DNA from: Thiorhodovibrio frisius
GTDB taxonomy: Bacteria > Pseudomonadota > Gammaproteobacteria > Chromatiales > Chromatiaceae
Length of the DNA: 64,000 nucleotides
Reading direction: 5' to 3'
Assembly: GCF_033954835.1 (NCBI RefSeq)
Contig: NZ_CP121471.1
Span: 2,474,501 to 2,538,500, forward strand
The notes below the pieces were generated by a model. That model searched no databases and was not told the origin of the DNA. It saw only the letters and a program-made list of their open reading frames with translations. Positions 36,236 through 44,000 of this stretch are shown one piece after another. Each line of letters begins with the position of its first letter. Position 1 is the first letter of the stretch. Both the position numbers and the translations under genes were made by a program.

Positions 36236-37159
36236 TTATTCACTGATCGAAAGCCGGGCACTGCATCGCCTGTTGCTCAACACAGTGATCAAGCCGGCAA
36301 TGACGATGGCCAAGCCGCCAACCAGGTCGGACAGGGCGAGTTGTTCGCCAGCGATAAGTGCGGCGGATAAGGCGCCCACGATCAGTTCGGTGAGCAGCAG
36401 CACCGAGGATTGCTGGACGGGCAGGGCGCTGACGCCGATTTGTACGGTGGCGATCATGCTGCTCATCCAGAACAGACCAAGAACCAGGCTGGCGAGGACG
36501 GCGATGGGCGGGAAGCTCATTGGCAAGGCCATTGACATTCCGGCGGCGAGTGCCAGGGGCGACACCAAGGCCACTGCGGCGAGATTTTTCAGTCTTGCCG
36601 GGATTGATTGTGTTGCGCGCAACTGGACATTGGTCAGCGCGAAGCCAAAACCGGCGATCAGGCCAAGCAGGTCGGCGCGACTGATCGCGGCGGAACCGGC
36701 ATCCAGGTCCGTGATCAGCATCAGGGCGGCACCAGCCAATGCCAGGGTAAGGGCGGCAGGGGTGTAGCGTGCAAGAGGTTCGGCGAGCAGCCAGCGGGCC
36801 AGGATGACCGACCATAGCGGGGAGAGGTAGAACAACAGCAAGACGCGGGCAACCTCGCCCTCGATGACGCCGATGTTGAAGGCGATGCCGGAGGTTGCCC
36901 CCGAGAGTCCAATGCCGGTCAGTCGCAGCCAATCGGAGGCCGGTCTTGGTGCGATCAGATCCGCACGCGCAAGCCAGCCCAGTGCGCCGCTGGAGGCCAG
37001 GTAAATGATGCCGATGCCCCAGAGCACCGGCAGGCCGGCTTGCTCAATGAGCCGCAAAGGCAGCCAGTACAGGCCCCACAGAGTTGCGCCAAATAGCAGG
37101 GCGAGGATGCTTCGCCCTGTTTGGAGTTGGGAAGGGACCTGGAATTGCGCCTGGCTCAG
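36236..37159 (-). CDS. EamA/DMT-family transporter
   Basis: About ten hydrophobic helices in two repeats, with FGATLWGLYWLPLRLIEQAG at the start and LTELIVGALSAALIAGEQLA near the end, mark a drug/metabolite transporter of the EamA type. Family members export amino acids or other small metabolites; the substrate is unknown. No ATG, GTG or TTG is found in frame between the end of plsY and the first helix. A CTG at 37159 overlaps the plsY stop (CTGA), in the position where ATGA couplings normally occur, and would give 307 residues, the usual family length. The start is therefore uncertain. The gene is read in the same direction as plsY and likely forms an operon with it. Confidence 0.78.
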   Translation of the reverse strand: MSQAQFQVPSQLQTGRSILALLFGATLWGLYWLPLRLIEQAGLPVLWGIGIIYLASSGALGWLARADLIAPRPASDWLRLTGIGLSGATSGIAFNIGVIEGEVARVLLLFYLSPLWSVILARWLLAEPLARYTPAALTLALAGAALMLITDLDAGSAAISRADLLGLIAGFGFALTNVQLRATQSIPARLKNLAAVALVSPLALAAGMSMALPMSFPPIAVLASLVLGLFWMSSMIATVQIGVSALPVQQSSVLLLTELIVGALSAALIAGEQLALSDLVGGLAIVIAGLITVLSNRRCSARLSISE

Positions 37160-37791
37160 GCAGAACCCGCCGGCCCGGATTGGCCGCCGATGCTGTCTTC
37201 GCTGCCGTCGAGCAGCTTGCGGATGTTGCTGCGATGACGCCAGAACAGGATGCCGGTGATGATCAGTTGCATGCCGATCAGCTCGGGCTGCGGGCGGAAG
37301 AACCAGACAATGAAGGGAGCCAGCGCCATTGAGATGAGCGCTGAGAGCGAGGAGATTTTGAGTCCCTTGGCGACAAAGAGCCAGATGCCGGCCACGCACA
37401 GGCCCACCGGCCAGTAGAGGCCAAACTGCACCCCAAGTGCGGTCGCCACCCCTTTGCCACCGCGAAAGCCGAAGAACACCGGGTACAGATGTCCGAGAAA
37501 GGCCGCCAGGCCCGCGGCGGCAAGACTCTCTGGGCCCACGCCAAGCAGATGCGCCGCCAACATTGGCAGCAGACCCTTTAAGCTGTCGCCGAGCAGGGTG
37601 ATGGCAGCGGCCCGCTTGCCCTTATCGCCGCCGATGCGCAGCACATTGGTCGCGCCCGGGTTGCCGGAGCCCTCGGTGCGCGGGTCGGGCAGGCCCATGA
37701 GGCGGCACACGATAATGGCGCTTGAGACTGAGCCGAGCAGATAGGCCGTCACAATGAGCGCTGCGGGAAGGGCTAGGGCAAGAATGTTCAT
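37156..37791 (-). CDS. plsY: Glycerol-3-phosphate acyltransferase PlsY
   Basis: The 211-residue membrane protein shows the three PlsY motifs: GSVSSAIIVCRLMGLPDPRTEGSGNPGATN in part (motif 1 with SGNPGATN), GHLYPVFFGFRGGKGVATALG, and a membrane segment before FWRHRSNIRKLLDG. PlsY transfers an acyl group from acyl-phosphate to glycerol-3-phosphate, the first step of phospholipid synthesis, in the inner membrane. The ATG at 37791 is preferred; further in-frame starts exist at 37800 and 37827. It is divergent from folB, the usual arrangement in Gammaproteobacteria. The C-terminal tail is Gly/Ser-rich and overlaps the presumed start of the DMT transporter gene. Confidence 0.95.
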   Translation of the reverse strand: MNILALALPAALIVTAYLLGSVSSAIIVCRLMGLPDPRTEGSGNPGATNVLRIGGDKGKRAAAITLLGDSLKGLLPMLAAHLLGVGPESLAAAGLAAFLGHLYPVFFGFRGGKGVATALGVQFGLYWPVGLCVAGIWLFVAKGLKISSLSALISMALAPFIVWFFRPQPELIGMQLIITGILFWRHRSNIRKLLDGSEDSIGGQSGPAGSA

Positions 37792-37936
37792 GGCCGCCAT
37801 TTGACTGGCTGGATGCCTTGCGGTCAAGTGTCGGACTTGCGGTGAGGCCGCTCATGCGTCGATCAGGGCTGGCCATGTCAGTGTCTATGCCCTATCCTCG
37901 CTGACGAAAAATCAGAGGGAATACACACCGACGCAC

Positions 37937-38296
37937 ATGGATATTGTTTTTCTAACCGGCCTGCGCATCGAGACAACCATTGGCATTTACGATTGGGAGA
38001 AGACAATCCGTCAGCCGGTGATTCTGGATCTCGAAATGGCCGCCGATGTGGCTGCTGCGGCTGCGAGTGATCGCATCGAGCATGCACTCAACTACAAAGC
38101 AGTCGCCAAGCGGCTCAAAGAGTTCGTCGGCGACTCTCGCTTTGAGTTGGTTGAGACCCTGGCCGATGCCTGCGCGCGCCTGATCCGCGAGGAATTCAGC
38201 GTGCCTTGGGTGCGCCTGCGCTTGAACAAAATCGGCGCGGTGACCGACGCCGAGGGTGTTGGCGTGATCATCGAGCGGGGCCAGAGGCCCGTTTAA
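37937..38296 (+). CDS. folB: Dihydroneopterin aldolase FolB
   Basis: The 119-residue protein matches the FolB fold: FLTGLRIETTIGIYDWEK at the N-terminus with the conserved Glu and the GIYDWEK pterin-binding segment, HALNYKAVAKRL and a C-terminal Lys in RLNKIGAVTDAEGVGVIIER. It cleaves dihydroneopterin to 6-hydroxymethyl-dihydropterin in folate synthesis. The next folate enzyme, FolK, starts three bases after its stop, so the pair is an operon. The start ATG is unambiguous. Confidence 0.95.
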   Translation: MDIVFLTGLRIETTIGIYDWEKTIRQPVILDLEMAADVAAAAASDRIEHALNYKAVAKRLKEFVGDSRFELVETLADACARLIREEFSVPWVRLRLNKIGAVTDAEGVGVIIERGQRPV

Positions 38297-38299
38297 GCC

Positions 38300-38830
38300 A
38301 TGCGTTGTTGGATCGGTGTTGGCAGTAACCTGCGTCGCGAAGCTTCGATTCGCGGTGGCCTGCGTGATCTGCATCAGCGTTTTGGCGATCTGCTCATCTC
38401 GCCGGTCTTTGAAACCCAGGCTGTGGGGACTGAGGGGCCGCCGTTTTTCAATTTAGTGGTTGGCATTGACACCGAACTTAGTCTTACCGCCATTAATGCC
38501 CTGTTGTACGCCATCGAGGACACCCATGGGCGAATCCGTGGCAAGGATAAGTTCGCCCCGCGCACGCTCGATCTGGATTTGCTCACTTATGGTCGCATGA
38601 CTGGTGTGATCGAGGGCTATCAGGTGCCGCGCTCGGAAATTCTTGATTACGCCTTCGTGCTGGCGCCCCTAGCTGCGGTGGCCCCGCAGGAAGGCCATCC
38701 GGAGCTAGGCCAGAGCTACGCCGATCTGTGGCGCGCGTTCGACCTTCTCGGGCGTGATCAGCCGGAACCCAAAGAAGTGCCGTTCGAGCCGGCTGTCGCT
38801 ATTGCCAGCTCTCCGGCAGAGGCCAATTGA
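38300..38830 (+). CDS. folK: 6-hydroxymethyl-dihydropterin pyrophosphokinase FolK
   Basis: The 176-residue product begins WIGVGSNL and includes SPVFETQAVG, PPFFNLVVGIDT and the HPPK signature GKDKFAPRTLDLDLLTYG, with the metal-binding Asp pair. It transfers pyrophosphate from ATP to the FolB product, the step before dihydropteroate synthase. It follows folB after three bases. Its C-terminal ~20 residues are Pro/Ala-rich beyond the usual end of the domain. Confidence 0.95.
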   Translation: MRCWIGVGSNLRREASIRGGLRDLHQRFGDLLISPVFETQAVGTEGPPFFNLVVGIDTELSLTAINALLYAIEDTHGRIRGKDKFAPRTLDLDLLTYGRMTGVIEGYQVPRSEILDYAFVLAPLAAVAPQEGHPELGQSYADLWRAFDLLGRDQPEPKEVPFEPAVAIASSPAEAN

Positions 38831-38880
38831 TTCGCCAACCATGCCAGAAATCCTTCACCCTCGAAACCCGGGCGATCCGA

Positions 38881-39891
38881 CTAAAGCCTGTGGATCAGGC
38901 GTTGAAAGGCTTCCCAGCGCTCGCTTGTGATCTCCCCCGACTCGATAGCGGCGCGAATGGCGCAGTCGGGCTCGACGCCGTGATGGCAATCGGCAAATCG
39001 ACATTGGCCGAGATGGGGGCGGAACTCGCGAAATCCCTGTTCTAGGGCCGTCTGGCTAAGCGGTGGCAGCCGAAAGCTGCGCACACCGGGGGAGTCGATC
39101 AGGTGTCCGCCGTCCGGCAGGCGATAACAGCTGGCGGTCGAGGTGGTATGGCGGCCGCGACCGGTTGCCTGTGACAACTGTCCGATTCGCACCTCCTGAT
39201 CGGGCAACAAGGCTTGGGTGATAGAGGATTTGCCGACCCCGGACTGACCGACCAGCATGCTGAGTTCCCCGCGCAAGACCTCGCGCAGGGGCTCCAGGCC
39301 GCCGGGGTCGCGGGCGCTGACCTGGAGCAGTGGGTAGCCGATGCGGCGATACAGCGACAGGCGCTCCAGCAGCAGTTGTGCTGGCGCATCGGCCAGTAAA
39401 TCCGACTTGTTGCACAGGAGCAGCGCCCGAACTCCAATGTGCTCGGCGGTGATGAGATATTGATCGATCAGATCGCCCGCCGGTGGTGGCTCGGGGGCGA
39501 CGACAATGGCGACCTGGGTCAGATTCGCTGCCAGGGGTTTGTTTCGCCCGGTGCCATCCGGACGGCTCAGCAGGCTCTGCCGTGGCTCGAGCGCGGTGAC
39601 AAGGCCCATTCCCGCATCCGTGGGTGTCCAGCTGACGCGATCCCCGCAGACCGGGTCGCCGATGTGGCGACGGCTGACGCAGTGGAAAACCTGTCCATGG
39701 TCGTTTTCCACTGCCAGATTGGCGCCATGACGCGCGACGACAAGTCCCGTCTGAGGCAGTCCGGTCTGAAGGGCCTGATCTGCGGGATCAGCCAGGTCTT
39801 GCTCGCGGCGAATGTCATCGCGCTGACGGCGCCGTTCCTGAATCGCCCTGACGCGCTTCAGTTGTTGCTCAGAGAGGCGTCGCCGTGGCAT
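38881..39891 (-). CDS. rsgA: Small ribosomal subunit biogenesis GTPase RsgA
   Basis: RsgA is a circularly permuted GTPase that checks late 30S assembly. The 336-residue protein has an N-terminal basic region and OB fold, then G4 (LLCNKSDLL) before G1 (GQSGVGKSSITQALLP) and G3 (DSPGVRSF), the permuted order. A zinc-binding knuckle follows (CRFADCHHGVEPDC). The switch I-like TGRGRHTTSTA segment is conserved. It is convergent with folK. A cytochrome c gene lies just upstream on the same strand. Confidence 0.95.
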   Translation of the reverse strand: MPRRRLSEQQLKRVRAIQERRRQRDDIRREQDLADPADQALQTGLPQTGLVVARHGANLAVENDHGQVFHCVSRRHIGDPVCGDRVSWTPTDAGMGLVTALEPRQSLLSRPDGTGRNKPLAANLTQVAIVVAPEPPPAGDLIDQYLITAEHIGVRALLLCNKSDLLADAPAQLLLERLSLYRRIGYPLLQVSARDPGGLEPLREVLRGELSMLVGQSGVGKSSITQALLPDQEVRIGQLSQATGRGRHTTSTASCYRLPDGGHLIDSPGVRSFRLPPLSQTALEQGFREFRPHLGQCRFADCHHGVEPDCAIRAAIESGEITSERWEAFQRLIHRL

Positions 39892-39909
39892 CTTGACTTG
39901 CGGATGCGC

Positions 39910-40263
39910 TCAGGGCTTGAAGTGGTAATATTGCGAATTCAAACGATGGGTAACGGACATGACCTCCTCATCAAACCATTGCAGCTCAAGCGAGTTTGCG
40001 CAGCGCTGCACCTGGGTCTCAAGCCCGTCCAGAGATTCGATGCGCCGGTCATTGCGTGTGTAGACCTCACTGCCATGGCATTTGGTGCAATTGGATTCGA
40101 TCAGCCTTTGCGCCTGGGCTGTCGGCTCTGTGGCAGGCTCCGAGGCGGCATCGGCTGCGGCCAAGGCTGCGATTGGGAGCAGCAGGGCGGATGCGAACAG
40201 GGCTTTGGTCAGAATCGGAAATGACTTCGGCAACAACGAGCAATGCGTGAGTTGAGTCTTCAT
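39910..40263 (-). CDS. Small periplasmic c-type cytochrome
   Basis: The 117-residue precursor has a hydrophobic signal peptide ending ALAAADA and one heme-binding motif, CTKCH. A downstream Met in EEVMSVTHRLNSQYYHF could be the distal ligand. The mature protein is about 80 residues, small for a class I cytochrome c. Its redox partner is unknown. It lies 18 bases upstream of rsgA on the same strand and divergent from orn. Confidence 0.85.
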   Translation of the reverse strand: MKTQLTHCSLLPKSFPILTKALFASALLLPIAALAAADAASEPATEPTAQAQRLIESNCTKCHGSEVYTRNDRRIESLDGLETQVQRCANSLELQWFDEEVMSVTHRLNSQYYHFKP

Positions 40264-40351
40264 TTAGCGGTCTCCTGTGGTTCAATACGCGCAAGGGGCA
40301 GAACCTGGGTTGCCTGACCCAAACGCGCGATTTGACGGAACCTGACATATC

Positions 40352-40900
40352 ATGGCGGCAAGCGAAGATAACCTGATCTGGATGGATCTGGAAATGACCG
40401 GGCTCGATCCTTTTACGGATCGCATCCTGGAGATGGCGGTGATTATCACCGACAGTCAACTTAAAGTGGTAGCCGAGGGGCCCTGCATTGCCATCCGTCA
40501 GTCCGAAGAAGTCCTCGCGGCCATGGATGACTGGAACCGCGAGCACCATGGTGAGTCTGGCTTAATCGAGCGGGTGCGCTTTAGCGAGTCCGACGAGGCC
40601 GAGGCTGAGCAGGAGATGTTGCGCTTTTTGCAACGTCACTGCCAGGCCGGCAAATCGCCGCTGTGCGGCAACAGTATTTGTCAGGATCGCCGTTTTCTCG
40701 CTCGCTTCATGCCGCGGCTCGAGGCATTTTTTCATTATCGCAATCTCGATGTCAGCACGCTCAAGATTCTCGCCCAACGCTGGGCGCCGGCGGTGGTGGA
40801 CGGCTTCAAAAAGGACAATCGGCACCAGGCCCTGGCCGATATCCGCGAGTCCATCACCGAACTCAAGCACTACCGGGCCGAATTTCTGCGGGTGGATTGA
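40352..40900 (+). CDS. orn: Oligoribonuclease Orn
   Basis: The 182-residue enzyme belongs to the DEDDh exonucleases: [19 protein letters not shown] provides the first Asp/Glu pair, [16 protein letters not shown] the next Asp, and [14 protein letters not shown] the His and final Asp. It degrades di- and short oligoribonucleotides, including pGpG from cyclic-di-GMP breakdown, which fits the phosphodiesterases encoded at 9353-13080. The length and motifs match the standard gammaproteobacterial enzyme. It is divergent from the cytochrome/rsgA pair. Confidence 0.97.
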   Translation: MAASEDNLIWMDLEMTGLDPFTDRILEMAVIITDSQLKVVAEGPCIAIRQSEEVLAAMDDWNREHHGESGLIERVRFSESDEAEAEQEMLRFLQRHCQAGKSPLCGNSICQDRRFLARFMPRLEAFFHYRNLDVSTLKILAQRWAPAVVDGFKKDNRHQALADIRESITELKHYRAEFLRVD

Positions 40901-41009
40901 GCCGACCTGGCTCGGTCTTGGAGAGGCCACTTGGGAGAGGGAACCTCCCGAAAAACAACACCGCGATCAAGCTATTGCCCTATCAGGCCAGTTACGGAGA
41001 TTCGCCCTC

Positions 41010-44000
41010 ATGTTGACATCCGCCGGATTTCGCCACCTGGCCACAGCCGCCTGGCTGCCGCTGATTGTGATCCAACTGCTGCTGCCCGCCGCACCGCTTC
41101 CAGCTGCGGCGGCCGCAAATACTGCCTGGCCACCAACGACTGACGCACTGGCTTTTCTGCCGACGTCCTTTCTTGACGAGGCTGCAAAACAGCGCGCCCG
41201 CCTGCAATCCAACCCGGCAGACGCCAACAAGCCTCCGCCGGCAACGCTGCTGCAACAGGCCGAGGCTGCGCGCGAGAACAAAAACCCCCAACAGGCCGTC
41301 AAACTCTGCACCCAGGCGCTGCAACTGGGCGGGGCTGATCGCTATGCGGCCTGGTTTGGCCTGTCGCGCGCGGCCGTGGCCTATCGGCCCGATAACTGGA
41401 ACGAACGCCGGCAAATGCAGCGCGAGGCCAGCGCTGCCGCCATTAATGCCTATCTGAGCGCCAACACCCAAGCCGGAGCCTCACATGCCCTGGCCTCCCT
41501 TGGGCAGGCACTGGAGTTACGCTCGGACTGGCGCGCTGCCATCCGCGCTTGGCGCGCGTCTCTGGCAGTGGCGGACAACGCGAATTATCGCGAGCATCTG
41601 GATAAGCTCATCGCCAAGCACGGCTTTCGCATCACCGGCCATGAGGTTTCCTCGGATGCTAGCGACCCGCGCATCTGCGTGCAATTTTCCGATGTGCTGG
41701 CCCTGGATGGGGAAGAGCATGGCGCGCCCCTGTCGGACTATGTCACGCTCGATCACGCTGATCTCGCCATCGAGCCTGAGGAGCGTGCCATCTGCATCGA
41801 CGGCGTGCGTCATGGCGAGCGCTATCGCATCGGCCTGCGCGCCGGGCTGCCGGCGCACGATGGGGAGAAGCTCTCAAAGACGGTGGAGCTGGAAGTCTAC
41901 GTGCGCGACCGTCGGCCCTCGGTGCATTTTCCCGGTCGTGCCTATGTGTTGCCGAGTGGCGGTGGGGCCAGTCTGCCGATTGTTTCGGTCAATACCGATG
42001 TGATCCAGGGCCAGCTTTATCGCATTGGTGATCGCGCCCTTGGTGCCTTCGCAGCGGAAGAAAACCTGTTTGAAACCCTCAACGAAGACAGCGCGAACGA
42101 GCTGGCAGAGCGCTCCGGCGAGGAACTCTGGAAAGGCGAGTTCGATGTCAGCAATGAACTCAACAAGGACATTACCTCCACCCTGCCACTGGCTGAGTTG
42201 ATTGACGAGACCGGGCTGACACCCGGCATCTATGTGCTGACCGCGCGCTCGCGCGAGCGCCTGGATCAGGATTACAGCTTCGCCACCCAGTGGTTTTTGA
42301 TCTCTGATCTGGGCCTCACGGCGCTCTCCGGTGACGATGGCTTGCATGCACTGGTGCGCTCGCTGGCCACCGCCGAGCCGCTGGCCGATGTGCGCCTGCG
42401 CCTGCTGGCGGTGAATCAACAAGTACTGGGCGAGGCGCGCACCGACGCACGCGGCCATGCGCGTTTCGACCCCGGCCTGCTGCGCGGCACCGGAGGGAAT
42501 CGCGCCGCCTTGCTGACGGCCGAGAGCCCGGTCGGTGACTATGGCTTTCTGGATCTCAGCTCCAGCCCCTTCGATCTGACCGACCGGGGCGTGGCGGGCC
42601 GTCCAGCACCTGGGCCGATTGATGTCTTTCTCACCACCGAGCGCGGTGTTTATCGCCCCGGCGAGCAGGTCGCGCTCACAGCCCTGGCGCGCGACCCCCA
42701 ATCACGCGCGATTCCCGATCTGCCACTCACCTTCATCGTCAAGCGTCCCGATGGGGTTGAATTCTTGCGGCAACCGGTCCCGGACCAGGGGCTCGGCGCC
42801 CATGCATTGGAGCTTGCCTTGTTGCCGGATGCCATGCGCGGCACTTGGCAGACGGCGGTGCATCTCGATCCAAAAGAGCCCGCGCTGGCGCGCACCTCCT
42901 TTATGGTCGAGGACTTCGAGCCCGAGCGCTTGGAATTCGATCTCGACACCCAGGTCAAGCAGATCGATCCACTCAATCCGCCCTCGCTGCAGCTGGACGC
43001 GCGCTATCTCTACGGCGCGCCAGCCGCCAATCTGCGCGTCGAAGGCCAGGCGCGGGTCATTGCGAGCGACGCTCTGGCGGCATTTCCCGGCTATCGCTTC
43101 GGGCTGGCGGACGAGGATTTTACGCCCGAACTCGAGCTCTTCGATGGTACCGAGACTGACGCCGAGGGTCGCGCTGAGCTGGCGGTCGAACTGCCCGACG
43201 CGATCTCGGCCAGCCAGCCGCTGCGCGCCGACATCAGTGTGCGGGTCATCGAGGCCAGCGGTCGACCGGTCGAGCGCGAGCTGAAACTGCCACTGGTTGA
43301 CAGTCGCGCGCGTCTGGGCGTCAAGCCACTCTTTGATGGCGCGCTGCCGGAAGGCGACAAGGCCGAATTTGAACTCATCGCGCTGGATGCCGATGGCCAG
43401 CCCATGGCGGCGACCAATCTGGCCTGGACGCTGTCGCGGGTCACGACCTCATTCCAGTGGTATCAGCGCGATGGCGACTGGCGCTTCGAGCCCATCAAAG
43501 AGCGACGCCGCGTCGCCAGCGGCGCCCTGGACCTCAGCGCCCCGAACCCAGCCAAATTGGAAATGCCGGTTGACTGGGGCGCCTATGAGCTGGAGGTGAA
43601 GGGCAGGGCGGGCGCTTTGGTGCCAGTCAGTCTTGCTTTCCACGCCGGCTGGTATGTCTCGCCCAAAGCCTACGACACCCCGGATGCCGTCAAATTGGTG
43701 TTAGACAAGGCCCAATACCGCCTCGGCGAGACGGCGCGAGTGCATCTGGAACCGCGCTTCCCGGGCCTGGCACTGGTCATGGTGATCAACCAGGGCATTG
43801 TCAGCATGCACCCGGTGCAGGTCTCGGAGCAGGGCGCCGAGATTGAACTCCCAGTCACCGCCGACTGGGGCAGCGGCGCTTATCTCACGGCCGCGCTCTA
43901 TCGTCCGCTTGATGTCGCGGCCAAACGCATGCCCCAGCGTGCCCTCGGGCTGCAATGGGCGGGTGTTGATCCTGGCCCGAGGCGACTCGACCTGGCGCTG

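Noticed and set aside
37792-37936. A sigma-70 promoter for plsY from a TTGACC hexamer in the plsY-folB gap
   Set aside because: The only spaced -10 candidate lies almost on the plsY start and would give an implausibly short leader.
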